Shown: positions 41,397-49,126 of the stretch, piece after piece
How positions within the stretch are numbered: position 1 is the first letter of the stretch
Layout: each line of letters begins with the position of its first letter
Origin: Chitinophagaceae bacterium UBA2375
GTDB lineage: Bacteria; Bacteroidota; Bacteroidia; Chitinophagales; Chitinophagaceae
Length of the DNA: 64,000 bases
NCBI GenBank assembly: GCA_002343985.1
Contig: DDTB01000001.1
Location: 62,001-126,000 of the forward strand
Direction of reading: 5' to 3'
Position numbers and translations under genes: made by a program
The notes under the pieces: generated by a model
Told to the model about the DNA's origin: nothing
Seen by the model: the letters and a program-made list of their open reading frames with translations, nothing else
Database searches by the model: none

Positions 41397-42732
41397 GATC
41401 GGTAGGTGGTTGAATGATGATCTTAACTTTTTCAATCCTGTTTTTGCTGATCTCCAGCGGGATGAAGGTAAAGTCGCCGGTGACCAGGGTTTCATTCACC
41501 TGCGGGAACTCCCCGGCAATTTCCAGTACAAGCCCGGCAAGCGAATCACTTTCGCCCCTTACCGGGTCGAAGGTATTCTTGGGCAGGTTCATCGCTTTGC
41601 AAACATCGTGGATCATCGTCCTTCCTTCAAAAATATAATTGTAATCATCAATTTTCCGGTTATTGCTCTCCTCGTCATCAAATTCATCCTTGATATCCCC
41701 AATCACTTCCTCCATTATATCCTCCAGGGTTACAATACCCGAAGTGCCGCCGAATTCATCAACCACAATAGCGAAGTGGATGCGCTTGGCCCTGAATTCC
41801 TGCAGCAGGTCTTCAATCAGTTTTTGTTCATGAACAAAATAAGGCTTGCGCATGAGGCTGTGCCAATCGAAATGACCGGGTTCGTTCAGGTATGGTAAAA
41901 GGTCTTTGGTATGGAGCATGCCCGCGATTTCATCAAGGTTGTTTTTATACACCGGTATGCGTGAATAATGCAATTGTTCTACCTGCCGCACCACATCACT
42001 GAATGTGGAACTGACTTCAATGCCACTAACGTCGAGGCGTGTACGCATAACCTGCTTTACCGTAGTGCCGCTGAATTTGCGGATGCCTTTCAGGATTTGT
42101 TTTTCTTCGGCACTGGCTTCATGTTCGGGCAGGAGGTCGATGGCATAATCGAGGTTGCTGTTGTCTTCCTGCGAGGCCTTGCCGGGTGCCGTTTCCCTTT
42201 CCATCCTTTCCGTAAAGCGCACCATCCTTTTGCTGAGCCGGTAGAAAATGCTGTTGAAAATATCCACAATCAAAGACGCATTTGCCGCGAACCAAACCTT
42301 ATGATGTGTGGCCCATACTTTGGGCATCACCTCCGCGAACAAAACCATGACCACACCCACCAGTACCAGCTTGATGGCGAAAATGCCCCAGGTATTCAGG
42401 TCGGTTTCCGTCATCAGTTCATTGATCAGCAAATTGGATGTAAGGATGATGCCAATATTTAAAAAGCTGTTGGCAATCAGCATCGAGGCCAGCAGGGTCC
42501 GTGGTTGTTCGAGCAAACTTACTACCCTGCGAAAAGAAGGCTGTTTTTTTGTTTTCAGCAGGTTTACATCTTTGGGCGTTAAGGAAAAGAAAGCCACTTC
42601 GCTGCCTGATACAAAAAAAGACAGCATGAGCAGCACAAAGACGATGATAACCAATATGGTGGTGGTGGCAGGAGAAATGAATAGCAACCTGAAACAGGTG
42701 TCAGCTGAAAAGGTAACCGAATGGTAGTCCAA
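41389..42732 (-). CDS. gldE: GldE, CNNM/CorC-type membrane protein with CBS domains
   Basis: A 447-aa membrane protein: an N-terminal CNNM (DUF21) domain with about four hydrophobic helices (FFVSGSEVAFFSLTPKDVNLL is the family opening), a CBS pair (VMRTRLDVSGIEVSSTFSDVVRQV... and FVHEQKLIEDLLQEFRAKRIHFAIVVDEFGGTSGIVTLEDIMEEVIGDI) and a C-terminal CorC/HlyC domain. Relatives are Mg/Co transport-associated proteins. GldE partners GldD in Bacteroidota, and extra copies of gldE can bypass partial loss of gldD in Flavobacterium. The coupled 8-bp overlap with gldD fits. It starts 61 bp after ssb. Confidence 0.94.
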   Translation of the reverse strand: MDYHSVTFSADTCFRLLFISPATTTILVIIVFVLLMLSFFVSGSEVAFFSLTPKDVNLLKTKKQPSFRRVVSLLEQPRTLLASMLIANSFLNIGIILTSNLLINELMTETDLNTWGIFAIKLVLVGVVMVLFAEVMPKVWATHHKVWFAANASLIVDIFNSIFYRLSKRMVRFTERMERETAPGKASQEDNSNLDYAIDLLPEHEASAEEKQILKGIRKFSGTTVKQVMRTRLDVSGIEVSSTFSDVVRQVEQLHYSRIPVYKNNLDEIAGMLHTKDLLPYLNEPGHFDWHSLMRKPYFVHEQKLIEDLLQEFRAKRIHFAIVVDEFGGTSGIVTLEDIMEEVIGDIKDEFDDEESNNRKIDDYNYIFEGRTMIHDVCKAMNLPKNTFDPVRGESDSLAGLVLEIAGEFPQVNETLVTGDFTFIPLEISKNRIEKVKIIIQPPTDHA

Positions 42733-42793
42733 CTTTGTTGTTTTTGGTGAAGAATAGCAAGGGCATCCAGCCGATGCGATTGTTTGCGATGCC

Positions 42794-43228
42794 TTAGAAA
42801 GGCGGCATTCTTTCGGAGCCCCCTATGTCTGTCGGGGGTTCATCCATTGAACCCTGAATGTCGGACCCATCGTGACCCATACCCTGTGATCCTTCATGGC
42901 GTTTGTCGAGCATGATGAGGTTATCGCCCACAATTTCAGTAGCAAATTTCTTATTTCCATCCTTATCTTCCCAACTTCTTGTTTTTAACCTGCCTTCAAT
43001 ATAAACAAGGCTGCCCTTATGCAGGTATTTCTGTGCCAGTTCGGCAAGGCCTCTCCACAAAACCACCGTATGCCATTCGGTTTGTGAAATCAGTTTGCCG
43101 CTCCTGTCTTTATATGTTTCGGTGGTGGCCAGCGAAAATTTGGCAACAGCAATATTTCCTTCAAGAAACTGCATATCCGGGTCTTTACCCAGGTTGCCGA
43201 TCAACATAACCCTGTTTACTCCTCTCAT
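42794..43228 (-). CDS. ssb: Single-stranded DNA-binding protein
   Basis: A 144-aa SSB with an N-terminal OB fold (residues 1-110: VNRVMLIGNLGKDPDMQFLEGNIAVAKFSLAT...WHTVVLWRGLAELAQKYLHKGSLVYIEGRLKTRSW). It coats single-stranded DNA as a tetramer. The disordered tail is short and ends GGSERMPPF: the terminal Pro-Phe that docks partner proteins is kept, but the usual run of acidic residues (DDDIPF type) is weak. It may be a specialised paralogue or simply a divergent tail. It lies between mutY and gldE. Confidence 0.95.
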   Translation of the reverse strand: MRGVNRVMLIGNLGKDPDMQFLEGNIAVAKFSLATTETYKDRSGKLISQTEWHTVVLWRGLAELAQKYLHKGSLVYIEGRLKTRSWEDKDGNKKFATEIVGDNLIMLDKRHEGSQGMGHDGSDIQGSMDEPPTDIGGSERMPPF

Positions 43229-43306
43229 ATATAATTTTGCTTATAGGAAATGATGAACTGACTAAAACCTTAAACTTAAAGATACATAAATATTGAATAT
43301 GGAAAC

Positions 43307-44389
43307 TTAAGCCTGATCGGCCTTCTTCCTGAAATAATCATCGAGAAAAAAGTTTATGAAACGGGGAAAAGCCTTTTTGCTGATCTGTTCCGGGCTTAGC
43401 CATTCAAACCCTTGCAGCTCCGGGCGTTTTTTAACGCGGATGTGCAGGAAAAAACCGGAAATTTCCTGGTGAGTGAGGAGTTGCCTGTATGGCTTGGATG
43501 CAAAAACAACCGTAAAGTCTTTGCCAATTACGCTGCTCATGGGTGCAGACTTCAGGCATGAACCTGCAGTTTGCGCTTTTGGGGTTTCAAACAGGAAAAA
43601 CTCATGCAAGTGCCGCCAGATATCATTTCCTTCGCGCTGCTTAACCGCTATTTTACCTTTATGCTCAATCAACAGGTAATAAAAAAAGCGCTTTTTCCTG
43701 GGTGGCTTTGGCGTTTTCACCGGCAGTTTTGATACTTCTTGCCGGCGAAAAGCCAGGCAATCAGAAGCTAAGGGACAAATACCGCAAGCCGGTGCCATGG
43801 GTTTACAAACGGTTGCACCAAAATCCATGATGGCCTGGTTGAACAAAGCCGATTTTTTAGGTGGAAGCAGGGATTGCGCGAGGCCTGCCAGCTTTTTTTT
43901 CCCGGCACCGGTAGAAACATCCGCGTGAATGGCGAAGAATCGGCTCAGCACCCGCATGACATTGCCATCAGTTACCGCGTATGGCAGATTGTACGCAAAA
44001 GAGGAGATGGCGGCGGCTGTATAGGGGCCAATCCCTTTAAGGGCCAGTATCTCATGGTATGTTTTTGGAAACACACCCTTGTATGTTTCGGCGATCAAGC
44101 GGGCTGCAGCCAGCATATTCCTACAGCGGCTGTAATACCCAAGGCCTTCCCATTTTTTAAAGACCTCCGCATCCGGCGCTTTGGCCAGTTGCAGGATGCC
44201 GGGGTATGCTTCCACAAACCGCTGATAATACGCGAGGCCCTGTTCCACGCGGGTTTGCTGGAGGATGACTTCGCTTATCCAGATCCGGTAAGGGTCTTTC
44301 TCCCCCTTCCAGGGCATTTGCCGGCGGTTCTCTTCCCGGTGCCAGCGCAGCAGTTTTTCTGTAAAAATCCGTCCGGGGGTCATCTCCAT
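43307..44389 (-). CDS. mutY: A/G-specific adenine glycosylase MutY
   Basis: A 360-aa base-excision enzyme removing adenine mispaired with 8-oxoguanine. The HhH-GPD domain has the catalytic Glu40 (ISEVILQQTRVEQ), the hairpin LKGIGPYTAAA and the catalytic Asp in VTDGNVMRVL. The Fe-S loop matches C-x6-C-x2-C-x5-C (about 196-212, CKPMAPACGICPLASDC). The C-terminal ~120 residues are the Nudix-like 8-oxoG-recognition domain. Start ATG 44389, with a second ATG two codons in. It is first in the mutY-ssb-gldE-gldD series and divergent from the HU gene. Confidence 0.96.
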   Translation of the reverse strand: MEMTPGRIFTEKLLRWHREENRRQMPWKGEKDPYRIWISEVILQQTRVEQGLAYYQRFVEAYPGILQLAKAPDAEVFKKWEGLGYYSRCRNMLAAARLIAETYKGVFPKTYHEILALKGIGPYTAAAISSFAYNLPYAVTDGNVMRVLSRFFAIHADVSTGAGKKKLAGLAQSLLPPKKSALFNQAIMDFGATVCKPMAPACGICPLASDCLAFRRQEVSKLPVKTPKPPRKKRFFYYLLIEHKGKIAVKQREGNDIWRHLHEFFLFETPKAQTAGSCLKSAPMSSVIGKDFTVVFASKPYRQLLTHQEISGFFLHIRVKKRPELQGFEWLSPEQISKKAFPRFINFFLDDYFRKKADQA

Positions 44390-44411
44390 GGGTTAAAAAA
44401 AATTATATCCA

Positions 44412-44419
44412 CAAACCTA
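44412..44419 (-). promoter_or_regulatory. Promoter -7 box for mutY
   Basis: TAGGTTTG on the - strand, a perfect TAnnTTTG, 23 bp upstream of the mutY ATG, in the 99-bp divergent mutY/HU gap. Confidence 0.45.
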
Positions 44420-44488
44420 TTGATTATCACTATTTTATTTTGGTTATGAGAAAAAAAATCACTAACTTACTTTTCAAAAGCTTTTAAT

Positions 44489-44812
44489 ATGAGAAAAGCA
44501 GACCTCATCAACAAAATTTCCGATAAAACCGGCATCCCCAAGGTTGACGTGTTGGTGACCCTTGAAACCATGTTCAAGGAAATCAAATCTACGCTCGCCA
44601 ACGGCGAAAACCTGTACATCCGCGGTTTTGGCAGTTTTATCATCAAGAAAAGAGCCGCTAAAGTAGGACGGAACATCAAGAAAAATGTATCGGTGAACAT
44701 CCCTGAACATTTTATCCCGGCCTTCAAGCCAGCACGGGAGTTCATCACCGATATCAAGAGCTCCCCGAACATAAAAGAAGCGCCTGAATTCAAGGAAGAC
44801 TCCGACGACTAA
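44489..44812 (+). CDS. HU/IHF-family DNA-binding protein
   Basis: A 107-aa nucleoid protein that bends DNA as a dimer. The fold is complete: MRKADLINKISDKTGIPKVDVLVTLETMFKEIKSTLANGENLYIRGFGSFIIKKRAAKVGRNIKKN, with the beta-arm residues after GFGSF, followed by VNIPEHFIPAFKPAREF and an acidic tail (EFKEDSDD). It leads the HU-TPR-small protein-rng block conserved in Bacteroidota. A near-consensus promoter (TTG, then TATTTTGG) lies upstream. Confidence 0.95.
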   Translation: MRKADLINKISDKTGIPKVDVLVTLETMFKEIKSTLANGENLYIRGFGSFIIKKRAAKVGRNIKKNVSVNIPEHFIPAFKPAREFITDIKSSPNIKEAPEFKEDSDD

Positions 44813-44860
44813 CGTACCTTTGCGCCCTGCCGGCCATAAAACCACCGGCATTGTACGAGC

Positions 44861-45715
44861 GTGAAAAAACCTGTCATTTTACTGATCGCGGGTGCCGTTC
44901 TGGCATTGGGTCTATATTTTTTCGGAAACACAAAAGCCCCCAAAAAACCGGCAGCAGCCAATGCTGAAAAGACTGAACAAAATTTTGACATTCAGTCGTT
45001 TATAGCCGAATCTAAAAAATCGCTTAGCCCCACCCAACTCATCAGCCTCAGCCAATTGGAAAATAATATCACCCGTGGTGATATCCAGGCCCAGCAACTC
45101 ACATCATTACAAGCCCTTGCTTCCTTCTGGCGCGACAGTGCCCGGGCCTTCGAACCATACGCTTTTTATATCTCGGAAGCAGCTAAATTGGAGAATTCAG
45201 AAAAAAACCTCAACTTTGCAGCCCAATTGATTTTAGAGAACCTCCGGGGAGAGGGCGATGTACCGAAATTAAACTGGAAGACAACGCTCGCGATTGGTTT
45301 GTTCGAACAGGCCATCCGCATCAACCCGGAGAACGACGATCTCAGGATTGGATTGGGTAGTTGTTATATTTTCGGAAAAGGCAGGAACGGCGATCCCGCG
45401 GAATCAATGAAAGGCATACAGGAGATCCTGGCTGTGTCGCGCAAGGACTCCAACAACATGAAGGCGCAATTGATGCTGGGTGTTGGCGGATATGTTTCGG
45501 GGCAGTATGATAAAGCTATTGAGCGTTTGAAGAAAGTGGTGGAACGTGAACCCGGCAACCTGGAAGCTATTGCGTTCCTGGCTGATACCTACGCCGCGAA
45601 AGGTGACAAAAACGAAGCCATCCGCTGGTACCAGATCAGCAAGCGGCTGGCAAACAACCCGCATTATTCGGAAGAGGTCGACAACCGAATCCGTTCATTG
45701 CAACAAGAGAAATAA
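44861..45715 (+). CDS. Membrane-anchored tetratricopeptide-repeat protein
   Basis: A 284-aa protein with an N-terminal hydrophobic anchor (about 4-21, PVILLIAGAVLALGLYFFG), a lysine/alanine-rich linker and then helical repeats. Clear TPR units run from about 145 to 280 (AIRINPENDDLRIGLGSCYIFGKG..., AIERLKKVVEREPGNLEAIAFLADTYAAKGDKNEAIRWYQISKRLANN). It probably acts as a periplasmic scaffold. Start is GTG 44861, 48 bp after the HU gene; no ATG precedes the membrane segment. Its place between HU and rng is conserved in the phylum, but its function is not known to me. Confidence 0.88.
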   Translation: MKKPVILLIAGAVLALGLYFFGNTKAPKKPAAANAEKTEQNFDIQSFIAESKKSLSPTQLISLSQLENNITRGDIQAQQLTSLQALASFWRDSARAFEPYAFYISEAAKLENSEKNLNFAAQLILENLRGEGDVPKLNWKTTLAIGLFEQAIRINPENDDLRIGLGSCYIFGKGRNGDPAESMKGIQEILAVSRKDSNNMKAQLMLGVGGYVSGQYDKAIERLKKVVEREPGNLEAIAFLADTYAAKGDKNEAIRWYQISKRLANNPHYSEEVDNRIRSLQQEK

Positions 45716-45745
45716 TTACATTATTCATATTTAAACATTACTGGT

Positions 45746-45835
45746 ATGCCTTGTGGTAAAAAGAGAAAACGTCATAAAATCGCTACCCATAAGCGTAAAA
45801 AGCGTTTAAGGAAAAATCGTCATAAGAAGAAGTAA
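45746..45835 (+). CDS. 29-residue strongly basic protein, AURKAIP1/COX24 (mS38/bS22)-like
   Basis: A tiny open frame, ATG to TAA, encoding MPCGKKRKRHKIATHKRKKR followed by LRKNRHKKK: 17 of 29 residues are Lys or Arg and 4 are His. It resembles the C-terminal motif of mitochondrial ribosomal protein mS38 (AURKAIP1/COX24) and the small basic bacterial ribosomal proteins assigned to that family, so a small-subunit ribosomal role is likely. That identification is from memory of the motif and not from a search. It lies 30 bp after the TPR gene and 142 bp before rng. Being so short it is easily missed. Confidence 0.8.
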   Translation: MPCGKKRKRHKIATHKRKKRLRKNRHKKK

Positions 45836-45890
45836 GATCATCTTCTGCGCGTAGGGCGCTGTTTGCCGCCCATTCCATTATTATATACTG

Positions 45891-45933
45891 CATACATGAA
45901 CGGCCACACCGGAGGGTTGGTTGTTCATGTATG
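45891..45933 (+). promoter_or_regulatory. Long inverted repeat in the rng 5' leader
   Basis: CATACATGAAC (45891-45901) and GTTCATGTATG (45923-45933) are perfect 11-bp arms around a 21-nt loop, 44 bp before the rng start. A smaller GGGCG/CGCCC stem sits at 45854-45871. Neither is followed by a T tract, so they are leader structures and not terminators. Autoregulation of rng through its leader is a possibility by analogy with E. coli rne. Confidence 0.55.
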
Positions 45934-45977
45934 TGTTGTTTCCTTCCTAACCGGTAACGGTGTAAATCTGTGAACGC

Positions 45978-47525
45978 TTGACCAAGGAGTTGATCATAAA
46001 TGCAGCGCCCCAGGGTGTTGAGATTGCCCTGTTGGAAGACAAAAAGCTGGTGGAACTGCACACGGAAAAAATTGATGCCAGTTTCACCGTGGGTGACCTT
46101 TACCTGGGAAAAGTGAAAAAACTGATTCCCGGGCTCAATGCCGCATTTGTGGAAGTGGGCTTTGAAAAAGACGCTTTCCTGCATTATACGGACCTCAGCC
46201 CTTATGTGCGCTCCATCCTGAAATTCACCCAGCAATCCATCAGTATGAAAGCGGGTGAGCCGTATGATTTCGCAAAGTTCAAGGTTGAACCTGAAATCAT
46301 TAAGACAGGCAAGATCACAGAAGTACTCAATGGCAAGCCAAACATCCTCGTACAAATCCTGAAAGAACCCATCGCCGCCAAAGGCCCGCGCCTGAGCTGC
46401 GAACTTTCTTTACCCGGACGATTCGTAGTGGTTACCCCATTCAACGATATTGTCGCTGTTTCCAGGAAAATACATTCATCTGAAGAACGCAAACGGCTCC
46501 AGAAAATAGTTGAGGCTGTTAAGCCCAAAAACCTCGGCGTAATCGTACGCACAGCAGCCGAAGGCAAGACCACAGCTGAACTGCACGACGACCTCATTGC
46601 CCTCGAAAGCACCTGGAAGGCAATACAACAAAACCTGCGCGGCGCGGTTGCCCCTGCAAAAATCCTGAGTGAACAAGGCAAAACCACCAGCATGCTGCGC
46701 GATCTCCTCAATGAAGATTTCAACCGCATTGTGGTGAACGACAGGAATATTTTCGCAGACACTAAAACGTACATTCAACGTATCGCGCCCGATAAGGCCG
46801 ACATCGTTACTTATTACAACAACGGCGTACACATCTTCGACAATTTTGGCATCACCAAACAGGTGAAAGCCTCCTTTGGCAAAACCGTGAACCTGCCCAG
46901 CGGCGCATACCTGATCATCGAACACACTGAAGCACTGCACGTGATAGACGTGAACAGCGGATATAAAAGCGTGAGCAATAACCAGGAACAAAATGCCCTG
47001 GAAACAAACCTGGAAGCGGCACAGGAGATTGCCCGGCAGTTGAGGCTCCGCGATTTGGGCGGCATCATCGTGGTGGATTTCATTGACATGAAATTGCCTG
47101 AGAACAAAAAGAAGCTGGCCGACGCAATGGACCAGTTCATGCGGGCCGACAGGGCCAAACATGCCGTTTTGCCCATAACGAAATTCGGCCTTATGCAGAT
47201 CACGAGGCAGCGCATGAAGCCTGAAACGAACATCAATACCAGTGAGGTTTGCCCAAGTTGCCAGGGCAGCGGAAAAATATCATCCACCATGATCCTGGAA
47301 GATGATATTGAAAAGAACCTCAATTACCTCATCATGCAGCGCCATAAAGGCCTGACCATTGAGGTGAACCCCATCCTGCATACTTTCCTCACCAGCGGCT
47401 TCCCTTCACGCCGTTTGAAATGGTGCTGGAAATATAAACAGATCATCAAGGTAAAACCCAACAGCAACTGCCATTTCACAGAGTTCAGGTTTTTTGATGA
47501 CAGCAACGAAGAGATCAAACTCTGA
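45978..47525 (+). CDS. rng: Ribonuclease E/G family endoribonuclease
   Basis: A 515-aa single-strand-specific endonuclease for mRNA turnover and rRNA maturation. The N-terminal S1 domain covers about residues 35-110, interrupted as usual (FTVGDLYLGKVKKLIPGLNAAFVEVGFEKDAFLHYTDLS). The DNase I-like catalytic core has Asp in VIDVNSG (about 323) and in VVDFIDM (about 367). The zinc-link CPSCQGSGK is near 424. There is no long RNase E-type scaffold tail, so it is G-like. The start is TTG 45978: MTKELIINAAPQG matches the family N-terminus and no ATG or GTG is in frame upstream. The last 11 bp overlap the convergent gene. Confidence 0.95.
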   Translation: MTKELIINAAPQGVEIALLEDKKLVELHTEKIDASFTVGDLYLGKVKKLIPGLNAAFVEVGFEKDAFLHYTDLSPYVRSILKFTQQSISMKAGEPYDFAKFKVEPEIIKTGKITEVLNGKPNILVQILKEPIAAKGPRLSCELSLPGRFVVVTPFNDIVAVSRKIHSSEERKRLQKIVEAVKPKNLGVIVRTAAEGKTTAELHDDLIALESTWKAIQQNLRGAVAPAKILSEQGKTTSMLRDLLNEDFNRIVVNDRNIFADTKTYIQRIAPDKADIVTYYNNGVHIFDNFGITKQVKASFGKTVNLPSGAYLIIEHTEALHVIDVNSGYKSVSNNQEQNALETNLEAAQEIARQLRLRDLGGIIVVDFIDMKLPENKKKLADAMDQFMRADRAKHAVLPITKFGLMQITRQRMKPETNINTSEVCPSCQGSGKISSTMILEDDIEKNLNYLIMQRHKGLTIEVNPILHTFLTSGFPSRRLKWCWKYKQIIKVKPNSNCHFTEFRFFDDSNEEIKL

Positions 47526-48960
47526 TATTCCTCCCAAATATTTTATTGAGTTTCGCAGGCCGTATTTCCCTGAATTCAAGCTTTGGCTTTTCCGTTTTGC
47601 TGATGTTGCATTGCAATTTGGCATGATACACGATCCCATTTTTCTTAAGAAATGCTACAAGGGTAACCGGCTGCCCATCGGGCATTTGTGTGAACTGTAC
47701 AGACCCATCTGCGGAAACCACTTTCTCTCCGTTAACAAGCCCGTTAAACCTGTCGAACATAAAAAAATAACTGACCACCGAGTGCCTGAACTGTGAATCG
47801 GCCTGCACGTAAAAAAACGTGGGCGGACTATAATCGTAAAACCTGTCTACATTAATCCACCCCAACCTGTTGATGGCAACCGGGTTGTAATATGCGGCCA
47901 ACTGATCGGCAAAATTTGTTTCGGGCGCAGCGGACTGAACCGTCATGGCCTGCTTTGCATCCGTGGCGATTGTATCGCCGTGCTTACGGATCAGGTATTG
48001 GAACCTCGGCCCATATAAATGCACCAGGTGGTTTGTGTCTAACCGTTTATTGGTGGGAAGGTTTCTTGGCCAGAAAGAAACACTGTCGAGGTAAATGATT
48101 TCCCTGTTTGCATTCACGCTGTCCAGCAATTGTTTCAAAGTAATTTTTGATCCGTAGTAATGAACAGGCGCCTGCATACTTTTGAATACCATCTTACCTT
48201 TTACCTTCGCGATCGGGTCATCCAAATCTTGCCAATCATTAAAGCGGCCATTGCCCCTGGCAACCGTACTGATATTAAAACCCACGCGTTCCGCATCAGG
48301 ATCGGCTTCCAGGATTATGGGCACACCCGCACGCTCCCAATTCATGTTATTCATCGAATCACGGTTACCATAAAACAATTCCATATTCACCCGGCCTTTT
48401 GCCTTCGACACCCATGGCATAACCGGAAAATGTATGTCGAGGCTTTTGCCCTTTTTGATGCGCAGCAATTCTGAACCGGATTCGATGCTGATATGATAAG
48501 TTCCACCAGACATCAGCAATCGGCCATTGCTGACGGTTGCCGCCTGCTGTTTGAATAATTCACGACTGTTATTTACATCAGAAATGCGAACGACCAGGTT
48601 TCCGGTAACGGGCCGGCCATCCTGATGTTCCAGTACGGAAGGATCAATGTGCAGTTTTAAGCCAGCTTTAGTTTGCACTACCTGTTTGCCGGGGCCAATC
48701 AAAAAATGCTGGGAGTTAAAGCGCTGGTAACCTTCCTGGTAATGCCTGAGGGAGACCTTTTCATCTGGTACCGACGCTGATAAATCCTGTACTCCCGTAG
48801 ATATTGACGCATAAGGTTTGATGCCTGTTTCCTGCAGGGCTGCAGGTTTTATGTCCGGTTCAATCGGCATTACATGCTGAAAAATCCATGTGCCAAGGAT
48901 GAGCAGGCAGATAAATGCACAGGTGCCGATGATCCACATCGTGCGGTTGCTGGTTTGCAT
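47515..48960 (-). CDS. Unrecognised membrane-anchored protein, 481 aa
   Basis: I do not recognise the family. The N-terminus has one hydrophobic anchor (about 8-28, MWIIGTCAFICLLILGTWIF), then a periplasmic body. Residues ~90-180 (LKLHIDPSVLEHQDGRPVTGNLVVRI ... GGTYHISIESGSELLRIKKGKSLDIHFP) resemble the ZU5-like beta-sandwich modules seen in several Bacteroidota surface proteins; this is a weak resemblance. The C-terminal ~100 residues (YNPVAINRLGWINVDRFYDYSPP...NKIFGRNIRV) look beta-rich. The stop overlaps the rng stop by 11 bp on the opposite strand. No cysteine lipobox and no catalytic motif are visible. Confidence 0.7.
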   Translation of the reverse strand: MQTSNRTMWIIGTCAFICLLILGTWIFQHVMPIEPDIKPAALQETGIKPYASISTGVQDLSASVPDEKVSLRHYQEGYQRFNSQHFLIGPGKQVVQTKAGLKLHIDPSVLEHQDGRPVTGNLVVRISDVNNSRELFKQQAATVSNGRLLMSGGTYHISIESGSELLRIKKGKSLDIHFPVMPWVSKAKGRVNMELFYGNRDSMNNMNWERAGVPIILEADPDAERVGFNISTVARGNGRFNDWQDLDDPIAKVKGKMVFKSMQAPVHYYGSKITLKQLLDSVNANREIIYLDSVSFWPRNLPTNKRLDTNHLVHLYGPRFQYLIRKHGDTIATDAKQAMTVQSAAPETNFADQLAAYYNPVAINRLGWINVDRFYDYSPPTFFYVQADSQFRHSVVSYFFMFDRFNGLVNGEKVVSADGSVQFTQMPDGQPVTLVAFLKKNGIVYHAKLQCNISKTEKPKLEFREIRPAKLNKIFGRNIRV

Positions 48961-49077
48961 GACAGTAAAATTTGGTGGAGTAAACCTGTGCGTTCAACTA
49001 AGATAAATTCAGTCTGCATAATTTCTTGCCAACTGTTTGTTAAACGAAGCGCATCGTTTGAATAACCGATAAAAAAA

Positions 49078-49100
49078 ATCCCCGGCTATGAACCGGGGAT
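49078..49100 (-). terminator. Intrinsic terminator of tig
   Basis: A perfect 8-bp stem ATCCCCGG / CCGGGGAT with loop TTCATAG, followed leftward by eight T. It lies 27 bp beyond the tig stop. Confidence 0.88.
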
Positions 49101-49126
49101 TGCATATTTCACATCTTGTTTGGATA

